Source: Staphylococcus chromogenes (GTDB lineage Bacteria; Bacillota; Bacilli; Staphylococcales; Staphylococcaceae). From it: a stretch of DNA of 64,000 nucleotides. How positions within the stretch are numbered: position 1 is the stretch's first letter; the number at the start of each line of letters is the position of its first letter. Shown here one piece after another: positions 47,238-57,723 of this stretch. The stretch lies in assembly GCF_029024625.1 (NCBI RefSeq), contig NZ_CP118953.1:930001-994000 (forward strand), given 5' to 3'. The notes under the pieces were generated by a model. That model saw nothing but the letters and a program-made list of their open reading frames with translations, was not told the origin of the DNA and searched no databases. A program made the translations under genes and the position numbers.

Positions 47238-47549
47238 ATGAAGGAAATTACAACGGATGAGTTAAAAACGTTACTATTACAAAATGAACCAGTGCATATC
47301 GTTGATGTTCGCGAAGATGAAGAAGTCTCTATGGGAATGATTCCAAACGCTAAGCATATCCCTATGAATGAAATTCCCGATCATTTAAAAGAATTCCATC
47401 AAAATCAAACTTATTATATTGTTTGTGCAGGTGGTGTACGTAGCGCTAAAGTTGTGGAATATTTAAATGATCATGATATCGAAGCGGTCAATGTCGAAGG
47501 CGGAATGCATGCCTTTGGTAATGAAGGACTTGACTATCCACGAATTTAA
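47238..47549 (+). CDS. Rhodanese-like sulfurtransferase
   Basis: A 103-residue single-domain rhodanese with active-site cysteine C63 in the loop CAGGVRSA and the IVDVRE motif. It probably carries persulfide sulfur, with an unknown partner. ATG 47238 is favoured by spacing from AAGGG; ATG 47229 is the alternative. It follows leuS by 26 bp and may be co-transcribed. Confidence 0.9.
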   Translation: MKEITTDELKTLLLQNEPVHIVDVREDEEVSMGMIPNAKHIPMNEIPDHLKEFHQNQTYYIVCAGGVRSAKVVEYLNDHDIEAVNVEGGMHAFGNEGLDYPRI

Positions 47550-47597
47550 AGCTTTAAAAAGTAATGTGATTGGGACTTAGCGCCCGTTTAAAATTAA

Positions 47598-47642
47598 AAA
47601 GCCATCCAAATTTATCAGAGGGTAAATTTGGATGGCTATTTT
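47598..47642 (+). repeat. Dispersed hairpin repeat, copy 3 (terminator of leuS-rhodanese)
   Basis: AAAGCCATCCAAATTTATC (47598-47616), loop AGAG, GGTAAATTTGGATGGCTATT (47621-47640), then TT. It differs from copies 1 and 2 by paired changes (TTTTGAT to TTTGGAT with CCAAA opposite), so the stem is kept. Preceded by GATTGGGACTTAGC. Confidence 0.8.
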
Positions 47643-47814
47643 GTTACAACTTAATTCAATAAAATTGAGTCGGTAAAGTTTATAACTTTAGGGTTGTGAA
47701 TAAATATAGTTATTTTGATTGATTCCTAAGCCGAGACTTCTGAGGCATCTAAAAAGCGAGGCTTTATGGAACAATCTAATACATGAAATTAATTATGTCC
47801 CAGCTCCACATTTT

Positions 47815-49077
47815 TTAACCTTGATAAAATCCAGCAAAATAACCCGCAACATAACCTGTAACTAATGCGCTTGTAATATTATATCCGCCAGTATAACCAT
47901 GAATATCTAATACTTCCCCACACAAAAAGAGGCCAGGTGTCAGTTTGGATTCCATCGTTGAAGGCGTAATTTCTTTAATTGAAACACCGCCTCCAGTCAC
48001 AAAAGCTTTTTCAATAGGAAGTGTTCCGTTGACTGGAAAAGTAAAATTTTTAAATAAATGCACAAGTTGATGCAACTGTTGTGCTGTTAAATGGTGTGAC
48101 GTTGTTTCGAAATCGATTTGGGCTTGTTCAATAATGAAGTTAAGATAACGCTCTTCAATCAGTCCGTGCAAACTATTTTTAATGATTTTATCTGGTTGTT
48201 TTTTTAATTGTTGGCGAATCTTATCTTTCAGTTGCTCCTCGTTCACGTCAGGAAAAACGTCTAAATGTATGAGTATTTCTTTTTGGTGTTGTTGTTTTTG
48301 CTCATAATAGACAAATTGACTGCAACGTAGTGCTGCGGGTCCACTGATGCCAAAGTGTGTAAACAACATATCCATTTGATGAGTGATGCGTTTTTTTCCG
48401 TTTTTCTTCAAAACAGATAATGCAACATTTTTTAAGCTCAGACCCTTAAGTGTTTGCTTTTTGATAAATGGTGAGGAAGAAGTTATCGGGACCTCTGTTG
48501 GAAAAAGGTCTGTAATAGTGTGCCCATATTGCTTAGCGAAGCGATACCCGTCCCCAGTTGATCCAGTTTGAGGGACACTCGTTCCTCCCGTCGCAATGAT
48601 TAAACTATTGCCCACAAACTTTTTATGATTTTGAGTATACACTTCAAATTTTTGTTGATCATTTTTTTGAGTTTTTACCACAGCGGCTTCTTCGATAACT
48701 GTAACGTCATGTTGCTTTAATGTTCGGATAAGTGTATTCACCACATCTTCGGCTTTATTACTTACTGGAAACATGCGACCATGGTCTTCTTCTTTTAGAG
48801 CTACTCCCCGGGATTCAAAAAAGTCAATGATTGATTCATTATCAAAAATTGAAAAGGGGCTGTATAAAAATTTTCCATTTCCAGGAATGTGCTTAATAAT
48901 TTCAGCATACGGAAGGCGATTAGTGACATTGCAGCGACCGCCTCCTGATATTTTTAATTTTCGACCAAGACCTTTTTTCTTTTCGAGAAGTAATACGCGT
49001 TGACCTTGTTCACTAGCAGAGATTGCAGCCATGAGTCCACTTGGCCCACCACCAATGACAATCGTTTGATAGCACAT
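47815..49077 (-). CDS. NAD(P)/FAD-dependent oxidoreductase (HI0933/YtfP-like)
   Basis: A 420-residue flavoprotein. The FAD motif [10 protein letters not shown] is near the N-terminus and [12 protein letters not shown] is the signature of the HI0933/BaiN-like family, with a TGG motif in the middle and [15 protein letters not shown] near the end. The reaction is unknown. AAGGAG precedes ATG 49077. Confidence 0.88.
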   Translation of the reverse strand: MCYQTIVIGGGPSGLMAAISASEQGQRVLLLEKKKGLGRKLKISGGGRCNVTNRLPYAEIIKHIPGNGKFLYSPFSIFDNESIIDFFESRGVALKEEDHGRMFPVSNKAEDVVNTLIRTLKQHDVTVIEEAAVVKTQKNDQQKFEVYTQNHKKFVGNSLIIATGGTSVPQTGSTGDGYRFAKQYGHTITDLFPTEVPITSSSPFIKKQTLKGLSLKNVALSVLKKNGKKRITHQMDMLFTHFGISGPAALRCSQFVYYEQKQQHQKEILIHLDVFPDVNEEQLKDKIRQQLKKQPDKIIKNSLHGLIEERYLNFIIEQAQIDFETTSHHLTAQQLHQLVHLFKNFTFPVNGTLPIEKAFVTGGGVSIKEITPSTMESKLTPGLFLCGEVLDIHGYTGGYNITSALVTGYVAGYFAGFYQG

Positions 49078-49193
49078 ATAAATATTTCTCCTTCGTTTTG
49101 ATATTACGATTTTAACATAATAGGAATACGTGTATAATAACCATATTGTGTTATAATTTAATTTTGAAATTAGTAGGTTAGGTAGGTTGAGCT

Positions 49194-50834
49194 ATGAGTG
49201 AAAATAAAGAATTAGTCAGAGGGACCTTTCTTCTAACAATTAGTATTCTTATTACCAAAATTTTAGGGATTATCTATATTATCCCGTTCTATAAAATTAT
49301 TGGGGGCGCCGACAATCTAGCGCCATTTAATTATGCTTATGGTCCTTATAACATTGCAATTGCTGTTGCAACAGCGGGTGTACCTTTAGCTGCCTCTAAG
49401 TACGTGGCTAAATATAATGCACTCGGCGCTTATCGCGTGAGTCAGAAACTATATAAATCTAGCTTTATCGTCATGAGTATCACAGGGATACTTGGATTTT
49501 TAGTTTTGTATTTTCTTTCACCAACAATTGCCTCCATTACGATTGCGAATAATTCGAATGATGCAGACGGGTGGACGGTAGATCAAATTACATCTATTAT
49601 TCGCACAATCAGTTTTGTTGTTATTTTTATTCCGTTATTAGCCACTTGGAGAGGGGTCTTCCAGGGATACAAATCCATGGGGCCTACAGCACTCTCTGAA
49701 GTCACAGAACAAATTGCGAGAATTTTGTTCATATTAGTAGGGAGCTATATCGTGTTAAACGTGGTGAATGGCTCTGTACTCTTTGCAAATGGTATTGCAA
49801 CATTTGGTGCTGCTATTGGTGCAATCGCAGGCTTATTAACGCTTTGGTGGTATTGGATTAAACGAAAACCACATATTCAAAAGATGGTCGAATCAGATAT
49901 GACTGGGATAGACGTCCCTTATAGTAAAATGTACAAAGAAATTATTTCTTACAGTATTCCTTTCGTCATTGTAAGTTTAAATTTCCCATTATTTATTATT
50001 GTTGACCAATTAACACACAATAACGCCTTGAGCTTAGTGGGAATTACACCACGATTACAAGACATGTTTTTTACGATGTTGAATATGACTACAAATAAAA
50101 TTGTGATGATTCCTACATCACTCGCTGCAGGTTTTGCGATTAGTTTAATACCTTATATTACAAAAACATATGAGTCCGGGGATTATTTAGAAATGCATAA
50201 GCAAATACGGACATCACTAGGTGTACTCATGTTTATTACAGTACCGGCGAGTCTAGGAATCATGGCGCTTGCTATCCCATTATATACTGTTTTTTATGAG
50301 TTCAGTTTTGATGGTAGTCGCTTACTATTCTTTTACGCCCCAGCAGCTATTTTAATCTCGTTATTAAGTGTAACTGCGTCAATGTTACAGGGGATTGATA
50401 AACAAAAACTGACAGTATTTATCGTTTTCGGCTCGGTAATTATCAAATTTATTCTCAACACGCCGTTGATTATCCTTTTTCACACTGCAGGCGCCATTTT
50501 AAGTACAAGTATTGCATTGCTTTTCGCAATTTTATGTAACCTGATAGTTTTAAAAAAATATGCACGATTTAAATTTGAAGATACCATTTTTGATGTATGC
50601 CACATCTTCTTATATGGGTTCATCATGATGATTGTTGTTGAATTGACTTATTTTGTTCTACAATTCTTTATTTCACCATCTACTCAAATAGGTGCCCTTA
50701 TCATTACAGTGATTTGTGTCATTGTGGGTGGTTTGGTTTATGGTGTATTAACAATGCGCACTAAATTGGCAGACAAATTTTTAGGCGACATCCCAAATAA
50801 ACTCCGTCGCAAACTGGGGTTGAGATTTTTATAA
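49194..50834 (+). CDS. murJ: Lipid II flippase MurJ (YtgP-type)
   Basis: A 546-residue MOP-superfamily membrane protein with about 14 helices. The N-terminus (RGTFLLTISILITKILGII) and the GVPLAASKYVAKY segment match the S. aureus SAV1754/S. pneumoniae YtgP flippases. It moves lipid II across the membrane for peptidoglycan synthesis and is essential in S. aureus. It overlaps the next gene (TAATG). Confidence 0.9.
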   Translation: MSENKELVRGTFLLTISILITKILGIIYIIPFYKIIGGADNLAPFNYAYGPYNIAIAVATAGVPLAASKYVAKYNALGAYRVSQKLYKSSFIVMSITGILGFLVLYFLSPTIASITIANNSNDADGWTVDQITSIIRTISFVVIFIPLLATWRGVFQGYKSMGPTALSEVTEQIARILFILVGSYIVLNVVNGSVLFANGIATFGAAIGAIAGLLTLWWYWIKRKPHIQKMVESDMTGIDVPYSKMYKEIISYSIPFVIVSLNFPLFIIVDQLTHNNALSLVGITPRLQDMFFTMLNMTTNKIVMIPTSLAAGFAISLIPYITKTYESGDYLEMHKQIRTSLGVLMFITVPASLGIMALAIPLYTVFYEFSFDGSRLLFFYAPAAILISLLSVTASMLQGIDKQKLTVFIVFGSVIIKFILNTPLIILFHTAGAILSTSIALLFAILCNLIVLKKYARFKFEDTIFDVCHIFLYGFIMMIVVELTYFVLQFFISPSTQIGALIITVICVIVGGLVYGVLTMRTKLADKFLGDIPNKLRRKLGLRFL

Positions 50835-51550
50835 TGAGAATTGATAAGTATTTAGCTGATATGGGCGTCGGGTCTCGTTCAGAGATTAAAACATTACTCA
50901 AAAAAGGAGAAGTCACGCTCAATGATCATCGAGTAAAAGCAGCTAAAACACAAATTAATCCGTACGAAGATCGTATCACTGTGAACCAAAAAGTAATAGC
51001 CTATGAGCCTTTTGTGTATTTAATGTTAAACAAACCAAAAGGAGTCATCTCAGCCACAAAGGACGACCGACATTCTACACTTATAGATTTAATACATGAT
51101 TATCAACACCTCGATTTATTTCCTGTAGGTAGATTAGATAAAGATACTGAAGGGTTAATTTTAATTACAAATAATGGAAAGTTTAATCATTTATTAATGA
51201 GCCCTCAACATCATGTGTCTAAAACCTATTATGTGGAAACAAAGCATGTTATTGAAGAAAACACGATAAATATTTTTAAAGAAGGCGTTCCCTTAAAAGA
51301 AGGAAAATTAAAACCTGCAAGTTTAGAAATAATAGAATCAAATTCAGCTGAAATCACCATTACTGAAGGGAAGTTTCATCAAATTAAACGGATGTTTCAT
51401 TATGTTAATAATGAAGTCATTTATTTAAAAAGACTCAAGATTGCCGAATTAACTTTAGATGAAACATTGCCACCGGGTGGTTATCGAAAACTAACAGAAG
51501 ATGACTTCCAACGACTTGGACTCACTAAAAAAGATATAGAATCAGAGTGA
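50834..51550 (+). CDS. 16S rRNA pseudouridine synthase, RsuA family
   Basis: A 238-residue enzyme. An N-terminal S4 RNA-binding domain (about 1-48) is followed by a pseudouridine synthase domain with the catalytic Asp D102 in GRLDKDTEGL. RsuA members modify U516 of 16S rRNA. It shares the base overlap TAATG with murJ, so they are coupled. Confidence 0.9.
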   Translation: MRIDKYLADMGVGSRSEIKTLLKKGEVTLNDHRVKAAKTQINPYEDRITVNQKVIAYEPFVYLMLNKPKGVISATKDDRHSTLIDLIHDYQHLDLFPVGRLDKDTEGLILITNNGKFNHLLMSPQHHVSKTYYVETKHVIEENTINIFKEGVPLKEGKLKPASLEIIESNSAEITITEGKFHQIKRMFHYVNNEVIYLKRLKIAELTLDETLPPGGYRKLTEDDFQRLGLTKKDIESE

Positions 51551-51656
51551 CAAATAGATGAATATTTCAAAATAGCTATATATTTCCTTTCTTTGAAATG
51601 TTTCAGACATCTCTAAGTGGGTATTTATTGGTAAGAATTCAAAGAGGTGATATAAA

Positions 51657-52076
51657 ATGGCTAAATCAGCAAATCTATTGAGAGCCATCATTGGTATTGG
51701 TGGCGCAGCATTAGCGGTTGTATTGTCAAACAAACAAAATCGCGATGTATTGAAACAAGAAATTGATAAATATAAACAAGATCCTGATACTTATAAGCAA
51801 AATGCACGAGAAAAAGTATCTAATGTGAGTGCATTAGCGACAGAAGAATTAAACAAAGTGAAAGCTGATCCCAAAGCTTACGTGAATGAAGCTAAACAAG
51901 ATCCAAAAGCATTTTTAAACCAAAAGAAATCACAATTTACTCAAGGTAATGGTTCAGCGCACGAGCAAAGAGAAGCAGCATTTGATGATGAAGGTGGCGG
52001 CGATCCATCTAATAATCTACGTGTTGTTACTGAAGAAGAATTAAAAAACAATAAAAATGGTGGAACTAACGAGTAG
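51657..52076 (+). CDS. YtxH-domain protein
   Basis: A 139-residue protein. A short hydrophobic segment (about 8-23) is followed by a helical, charged region with a repeated K-x-DPxxY/F motif (KQDPDTYKQN, KADPKAYVNE, KQDPKAFLNQ), then an acidic tail. The three near-repeats about 32 then 12 residues apart are unusual. AAAGAGGTG precedes the ATG. Membrane-associated stress-type protein of unknown role. Confidence 0.75.
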   Translation: MAKSANLLRAIIGIGGAALAVVLSNKQNRDVLKQEIDKYKQDPDTYKQNAREKVSNVSALATEELNKVKADPKAYVNEAKQDPKAFLNQKKSQFTQGNGSAHEQREAAFDDEGGGDPSNNLRVVTEEELKNNKNGGTNE

Positions 52077-52107
52077 TATTGAGTTCTACAGTTTAATACA
52101 AATTTCT

Positions 52108-52136
52108 CCCTCCAAAAGTATTTTGGAGGGGTTTTT
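52108..52136. terminator. Terminator after the YtxH gene
   Basis: A perfect 10-bp stem, CCCTCCAAAA with TTTTGGAGGG and a 3-nt loop, then GTTTTT. Confidence 0.9.
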
Positions 52137-52257
52137 AATAGGTAATAGTCCTATCTGTTTTTTCAGAAAAATAAAAAATATTTCAAGGGTTCTACTGTTG
52201 TTTGAGAACCAAATCATGTAAAATGGATTCATAATATACAAAAGGAAGATGATCAGC

Positions 52258-53667
52258 ATGTGGAGAGAAAAAGTACGTGAATATGAAACGGAAATTGTTG
52301 AAGATTTAAAAGGATTACTTGCGATAAAATCAGTACGCGATGATGCAAAAGCCACTGATGAATTACCAGTAGGTCCTGGTCCAAAAGAAGCATTGGACTA
52401 TATGTATGCTTTAGCCAAACGTGATGGATTTACGACATTTGACACAGATCATATTGCCGGACGTATCGAAGCTGGAAAAGGTGAAGAACTGTTTGGGATT
52501 TTAGGTCATGTAGACGTTGTTCCTGCAGGGGATGGTTGGGATACAGATCCTTTTGAGCCGGTGGTTACAGATGACCAAATTATTGCTCGGGGCACATTAG
52601 ATGATAAAGGACCCACAATTGCAGCTTATTATGCTGTGAAAATTTTAAATGATATGAATGTGGATTGGAAAAAGCGTATACATATCATCATAGGAACGGA
52701 TGAAGAATCAGACTGGTTATGTACAGATCGATACTTTCAAACTGAAGAGATGCCAACAATTGGTATTGCACCTGATGCAGAGTTTCCACTCATTCACGGA
52801 GAAAAGGGAATTACGACATTTGATATTATTCAAAAAAACCGTGTGAATGATGACAATGAACCAGAAGTTGAATTATTATCATTAAAATCAGGTGAGCGAT
52901 ACAATATGGTGCCTGATTTGGCTGAAGCGGATGTACTAGTCAAAGAAAATGTAACTGATTGTATTCAACAGTTTGAAGCATTTTTAAATGAACATCAACT
53001 CAAAGGTCACCATGAAGTAGATAGTGGTATATTAAAATTAACAATTGAAGGCAAAGCTGTTCATGGAATGGATCCATCCATTGGCGTTAACGCAGGATTA
53101 CATTTAATTCATTTCCTAAAAGATTTAAAACTGGATATCAATGCACAAAACTTCGTAAACCTTAGTGAGTCTTATTTATTTGAATCACATTTTGGTGAGA
53201 AAATGGGCATGAAATTCCATACTGAAGCAATGGGAAGTTTGACTACGAATTTCGGTATTATAAAATATGATAATAAAAATGGTGGACAGTTCGGAGTTAA
53301 TTTAAGATATCCTGAAGGCTTTGATTTCGACAAAGCTATAGGTGATTTTACAGAGGAAGTGGGTAAACAAGGCTTTGACATTAAAATTGGTAAGGTTCAA
53401 AAGCCACATTTTGTTGATCCTGATGACCCATTTATTAAAAAATTACTGCAAGCATACCGTAATCAAACTGGGGATATGCGTGACTCTTATACTATAGGTG
53501 GCGGGACATATGCACGTAACCTAGAAAAAGGTGTTGCATTTGGCGCTATGTTTGAAGATTCCGAGGATTTAATGCATCAAAAAAATGAATACATTACGAA
53601 AAAGCAACTCTTTAATGCAACAAGTATTTATTTAGAAGCAATTCACTCGATTTGCGTGGAGGGATAA
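52258..53667 (+). CDS. pepV: Dipeptidase PepV (M20 family)
   Basis: A 469-residue zinc peptidase that cleaves dipeptides. Metal-site motifs are [22 protein letters not shown] and GTDEESD. ATG 52258 follows AAAGGAAG; the ATG three codons earlier overlaps that site. It is linked to dat with 1 bp between, a conserved staphylococcal pair. Confidence 0.95.
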   Translation: MWREKVREYETEIVEDLKGLLAIKSVRDDAKATDELPVGPGPKEALDYMYALAKRDGFTTFDTDHIAGRIEAGKGEELFGILGHVDVVPAGDGWDTDPFEPVVTDDQIIARGTLDDKGPTIAAYYAVKILNDMNVDWKKRIHIIIGTDEESDWLCTDRYFQTEEMPTIGIAPDAEFPLIHGEKGITTFDIIQKNRVNDDNEPEVELLSLKSGERYNMVPDLAEADVLVKENVTDCIQQFEAFLNEHQLKGHHEVDSGILKLTIEGKAVHGMDPSIGVNAGLHLIHFLKDLKLDINAQNFVNLSESYLFESHFGEKMGMKFHTEAMGSLTTNFGIIKYDNKNGGQFGVNLRYPEGFDFDKAIGDFTEEVGKQGFDIKIGKVQKPHFVDPDDPFIKKLLQAYRNQTGDMRDSYTIGGGTYARNLEKGVAFGAMFEDSEDLMHQKNEYITKKQLFNATSIYLEAIHSICVEG

Positions 53668-53668
53668 T

Positions 53669-54517
53669 ATGACAAAAGTATTGTTAAACGAATCATTTGT
53701 AGAAGAGAAAGACGCGAAAGTCGCATTTAATGACAGAGGATACAATTTTGGTGACGGTATTTACGAATATGTGCGCATATATGATAATAAGCTTTTTACA
53801 GCGAAAGAACATTTTGAACGATTATTAAGAAGTGCGAACGAAATAGGCTTAGAGCTTAACCATACCGTAGATTCTCTAACATCTTTAGTACGTGAACTCG
53901 CGCAAGTTAACCAGGTGACGAATGGTGGGATTTACATTCAGGTCACACGAGGGGCTGCACCTCGTGATCATGCATTTCCAACTCCTGCAGTTGAACCTGT
54001 ATTGACAGGTTTTGTAACTTCATACGAAAGACCTTACAAAGAATTAGAAGAAGGTGTTTCTGTTGTGACAACTGAAGATATTCGTTGGTTACGTTGCGAT
54101 ATTAAAAGTTTAAATTTATTAGGAAATGTACTTGCCAAAGAATTTGCGACTAAGTACAATGCTGAAGAAGCCATTCAACACCGCGGCGATATTGTTACTG
54201 AAGGGGCTTCAAGTAACGTATATGCAATTAAAGACGGTGCTGTCTACACACATCCAGCAAACAATTATATTTTGAATGGCATTACACGAAAAGTCATCAA
54301 ATGGGTTTGTGAAGATGAAAATATTCCATTCAAAGAAGAAACATTTACTGTAGATTTCTTAAAGGCCGCAGATGAAGTCATCATTTCTAGTACATCGGCA
54401 GAGGTGATGCCTGTTGTTAAAATCGATGGTGAATCTGTTGCAGAAGGTAAAGTAGGAGATTTGACACGAATTTTACAAAAAGGGTTCGAAAAATATATAC
54501 AGTCACATTCAGCGTAA
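53669..54517 (+). CDS. dat: D-alanine aminotransferase
   Basis: A 282-residue PLP enzyme that interconverts D-alanine and D-glutamate for the cell wall. K146 in [10 protein letters not shown] is the expected PLP lysine, with TEGASSNVY and the [11 protein letters not shown] end. GGAGGG precedes ATG 53669, one base after the pepV stop. Confidence 0.95.
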   Translation: MTKVLLNESFVEEKDAKVAFNDRGYNFGDGIYEYVRIYDNKLFTAKEHFERLLRSANEIGLELNHTVDSLTSLVRELAQVNQVTNGGIYIQVTRGAAPRDHAFPTPAVEPVLTGFVTSYERPYKELEEGVSVVTTEDIRWLRCDIKSLNLLGNVLAKEFATKYNAEEAIQHRGDIVTEGASSNVYAIKDGAVYTHPANNYILNGITRKVIKWVCEDENIPFKEETFTVDFLKAADEVIISSTSAEVMPVVKIDGESVAEGKVGDLTRILQKGFEKYIQSHSA

Positions 54518-54688
54518 TGTGTTAAAATGATATAAAATAATACGAAGCATTATGATGTTAAAAAATAGAAAAATGTGTCGTTTAGTGTCTCATTTTTGGT
54601 TGAAAATCGAACGGTTTAATTATAAAATCGTTTATGAGTGCTAATTTAGAAATTGAACGTATTCGTACGAAATAAATGATATTAATAT

Positions 54689-54721
54689 GGCTCTTGAAAT
54701 TATTTCTTTCTTGAGCCTTTT
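54689..54721 (+). terminator. Probable terminator after dat
   Basis: GGCTC (54689-54693) pairs with GAGCC (54713-54717) around an imperfect AT-rich stem, followed by TTTT. The remaining 170 bp after dat shows nothing else. Confidence 0.5.
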
Positions 54722-54747
54722 CTCTTTGAAAGTGAGGTGAACGTGTT

Positions 54748-55539
54748 GTGGAGCAGTTCTATCAATTAGGTTGGACGCTCGATTCAGCTGGTGGCGCATC
54801 AGGTGAAGCGTATATGGCAGAACAAGATGGTCAAAAATTGTTCTTAAAAAGAAACTCCAATCCTTTTATTGCGGCATTGTCTGCTGAAGGTATTGTGCCC
54901 AAGCTTGTTTGGACAAAGCGAATTGAAACAGGTGAAGTAGTTACGGCACAGCATTGGAAAAATGGTCGAGAACTAGAAGCTGATGAGATGAATCAACACC
55001 GAGTTGCTCACTTATTAAAAAAAATTCATCAATCACGTCCACTTCTAACCATGTTAAAACGAATGGAAATGGAACCTATCACGCCAGAGATTATGTTGAA
55101 AAAAATTAATGCGTCATTGTCCAGTAATGTTTTAACACATCACATTATTCGTCACGCATTAACTTATTTAGAATCCCATGTACCAGAATATGATCCTCGT
55201 TTTTATACGGTTGTACATGGTGATGTGAATCATAACAACTGGCTCCTTTCAGACAAAGATGAGCTTTTCTTGGTTGATTGGGAAGGTGCAATGATAGCGG
55301 ATCCAGCAATAGATATCGGAATGCTACTTTACAACTACGTTCCTAAAAATGAGTGGTCTTCTTGGTTTGAAATATATGAAGTTAAAGAAACAATGAATCT
55401 AAAAAAACGAATGAAATGGTACACAGTGATTCAATCTATTGGTATGGTTCAATGGAATGAAGAACATAAGCGATTTAAAGACATGAATACATGGCTCAAA
55501 TTTTTACATGCTGTGATGAAGAGTAATGTATTTATATAA
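54748..55539 (+). CDS. ytmP: Aminoglycoside phosphotransferase-like kinase (YtmP)
   Basis: A 263-residue protein of the APH/choline kinase fold. The catalytic loop VVHGDVNHNNWLL and the metal-site DWEGA segment are intact. B. subtilis YtmP sits beside trmB in the same order. GTG start with GAGGTGA 7 nt upstream. Substrate unknown; it need not act on antibiotics. Confidence 0.88.
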   Translation: MEQFYQLGWTLDSAGGASGEAYMAEQDGQKLFLKRNSNPFIAALSAEGIVPKLVWTKRIETGEVVTAQHWKNGRELEADEMNQHRVAHLLKKIHQSRPLLTMLKRMEMEPITPEIMLKKINASLSSNVLTHHIIRHALTYLESHVPEYDPRFYTVVHGDVNHNNWLLSDKDELFLVDWEGAMIADPAIDIGMLLYNYVPKNEWSSWFEIYEVKETMNLKKRMKWYTVIQSIGMVQWNEEHKRFKDMNTWLKFLHAVMKSNVFI

Positions 55540-55553
55540 GGAGACTATGAATC

Positions 55554-56219
55554 ATGAGAATGAGAAACAAGCCTTGGGCTGAATCTTATCTAAGAGAACA
55601 TGGGGATATTGTGGACTTAGACGGGGTACATCAACAACGTGTTTCGTCTTGGTTTGATAAAGAGCAACCTATTCACATTGAAATTGGTTCAGGTATGGGG
55701 AAATATATTACTTCCCTTGCGGCTCTAAACCCTAATATTAATTACGTGGCGATTGAACGTGATAAAAATGTTATGATTCGCGTATTGGATAAGGTCCTAG
55801 ACCAAAAGTTAAAAAACATAAAATTGCTTTGTAATGATGCAGTCATACTTAATGAATACTTTGCTCCACACGAAGTCAGTCGTCTGTATCTGAATTTCTC
55901 GGATCCATGGCCTAAAACGAGACACGCTAAACGTCGCCTCACCAATCACCGTTTTTTAACTATTTATAAACAAATACTTCATCCTGAGGGTGAACTTCAT
56001 TTTAAAACAGATAATCGAGGCCTATTTGCCTATAGCTTAGAAAGTATGTCTCAATTCGGAATGTACTTTACAAAAATAAATTTAAATCTCCATCAAGAAG
56101 ATGAAGGAGATAATATCCCAACAGAGTATGAATTTAAATTTGCTGAAAAAGGCTCTAGGATTTATCGCATGGAAGCGAAGTTTCATCAGGATTTTACACA
56201 CATGATGAACAAAGACTAA
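55554..56219 (+). CDS. trmB: tRNA (guanine-N7)-methyltransferase
   Basis: A 221-residue enzyme that forms m7G46 in tRNA. The SAM motif [10 protein letters not shown], the [15 protein letters not shown] signature and [14 protein letters not shown] segment are present. AAGGAG precedes the ATG, 14 bp after ytmP. Confidence 0.96.
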   Translation: MRMRNKPWAESYLREHGDIVDLDGVHQQRVSSWFDKEQPIHIEIGSGMGKYITSLAALNPNINYVAIERDKNVMIRVLDKVLDQKLKNIKLLCNDAVILNEYFAPHEVSRLYLNFSDPWPKTRHAKRRLTNHRFLTIYKQILHPEGELHFKTDNRGLFAYSLESMSQFGMYFTKINLNLHQEDEGDNIPTEYEFKFAEKGSRIYRMEAKFHQDFTHMMNKD

Positions 56220-56233
56220 TTTTACATAATAAA

Positions 56234-56286
56234 ACGTGAGATATTGTAATCAAACACTAGGCTTTGATTCTTGTCTCACTTTTTTA
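56234..56286 (+). terminator. Terminator after trmB
   Basis: GTGAGA pairs with TCTCAC around an inner AATCAAA/TTTGATT stem, followed by six T's. Confidence 0.75.
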
Positions 56287-56305
56287 ATAAAAAGGGGCGG
56301 AAATT

Positions 56306-57151
56306 ATGAAATTAGGCAATTTTGAAATTCAATCCTTAAATGGGGGGACGACCCAAATGGATGGTGGCGCGATATTTGGAGTTGTGCCTAAACCACTATG
56401 GGTTAAAAAGTATCCAGTAAATGATCAAAATCAAGTTCCACTCGTCACACACCCTTTATTGATTCAAACAGGTGATAAAAACATTTTAATTGATACTGGG
56501 ATAGGTCAAGGTAAGCTTACAGATAAACAACTGAGAAATTATGGCGTAACGGAGGAAAGTCAAATCGCTAGGTCTTTGTCTCAACTTGGTTTAACAGTTG
56601 AAGATATTGATCTCGTTTTGATGACACATATGCATTTCGATCATGCTACAGGATTAACAGATGAAGAGGGTAGCGCTATATTTCCAAATGCTTGGCACTA
56701 TATACAACAAGATGAGTGGCATGAATTTATAAGCCCTAATATAAGAAGTAAAGCTACGTATTGGCCTCAAAATAGAGGGACATATGAATCTAAAATGATT
56801 TTATTCGAACGAGATATCGAACCGTATCCCGGTATTAAAATGGTTCATACCGGTGGACATAGTTATGGCCATTGTATTATTGAAATTGAAAGTGAAAATG
56901 AAAAAGCCGTTCATATGGCAGATATTCTATCAACGAGCGCACACATCAACCCACTTTGGGTGACGGCCTATGACGACTATCCAATGCAATCGATTCGAGA
57001 AAAAGAACGTTTAACGCGGAAATACGCATCTGAAGGCCGTTGGATTTTGTTTTATCATGATGTCACAAATTTGGCAATTCAACTTACGGAAGATGGAAAG
57101 AAAATTCAAACTCAAATAAAAAGAGATGTAAATGGGGATAGCGATAAATAA
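56306..57151 (+). CDS. ytnP: MBL-fold lactonase, YtnP-like
   Basis: A 281-residue metallo-beta-lactamase-fold hydrolase. The HxHxDH metal motif is THMHFDHATG (H108, H110, D112, H113), with the later HTGGHSYGH histidine. It matches B. subtilis YtnP along its length (WVKKYPVNDQNQ, SKATYWPQN); YtnP hydrolyses acyl-homoserine lactones. The natural role in staphylococci is not known. GGGGCGG precedes the ATG. Confidence 0.9.
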   Translation: MKLGNFEIQSLNGGTTQMDGGAIFGVVPKPLWVKKYPVNDQNQVPLVTHPLLIQTGDKNILIDTGIGQGKLTDKQLRNYGVTEESQIARSLSQLGLTVEDIDLVLMTHMHFDHATGLTDEEGSAIFPNAWHYIQQDEWHEFISPNIRSKATYWPQNRGTYESKMILFERDIEPYPGIKMVHTGGHSYGHCIIEIESENEKAVHMADILSTSAHINPLWVTAYDDYPMQSIREKERLTRKYASEGRWILFYHDVTNLAIQLTEDGKKIQTQIKRDVNGDSDK

Positions 57152-57187
57152 GCGTGAGTGGAATTTAACAAGGGCTAAAATTAGGAC

Positions 57188-57262
57188 TAAAAAAGGTGTC
57201 AGTTTTGTAACATTTTGTTTAAACATCTAAAATGTTGCAATCTAAACTGCCACCTTTTTTAC
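57188..57262. terminator. Bidirectional terminator between convergent genes
   Basis: AAAAAAGGTG ... CACCTTTTTT ends a long hairpin with inner CAGTTT/AAACTG and ACATTTT/AAAATGT stems. It serves ytnP and the leftward gene at 57315. Confidence 0.85.
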
Positions 57263-57314
57263 TTTTCGGGATGAAGATTAACATTATTCATTATTAATCT
57301 CCCCGGTTATAGGA

Positions 57315-57632
57315 CTACTTGTCTTCGATATCTAATATTTCGCCTGTTTTCGAATCGGCATAAAATGTATATTGATGAATGACATCATTTCGTTTCGTTG
57401 TGATGCCACCTTTGTAAGCTTTATAATCAACGCCATTTTTATGGTAAAACACGGGTTCATACAATATAAATGACCCTGTAACATTATGAAAATACTTTTT
57501 GACTTTTTCTAGAACTGTATTCGGGGGTTTAATTTTGTCATTTTCATTACGAATAACATAGAAATAACTCCCCGCCATTAATGTTCCAATTGCAAAAGGA
57601 ATCATGAGGGGCCAATTTTTTTTCGTAAACAT
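57315..57632 (-). CDS. Unrecognised membrane-anchored protein, 105 residues
   Basis: A 105-residue protein with one N-terminal membrane helix (about 8-27) and an extracellular domain ending YTFYADSKTGEILDIEDK. That end resembles a PepSY-like or cystatin-like small fold. AAGGAGG precedes ATG 57632. It is a conserved-looking single gene divergent from the M42 peptidase. Function unknown. Confidence 0.65.
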   Translation of the reverse strand: MFTKKNWPLMIPFAIGTLMAGSYFYVIRNENDKIKPPNTVLEKVKKYFHNVTGSFILYEPVFYHKNGVDYKAYKGGITTKRNDVIHQYTFYADSKTGEILDIEDK

Positions 57633-57723
57633 AGCTTTCGCCTCCTTAAAAGACTTAGCTACAGTTTATCATATTTTAAGTGGTATACTGTAATAAATGA
57701 GATAAATAAAAGGAGTGAATCAA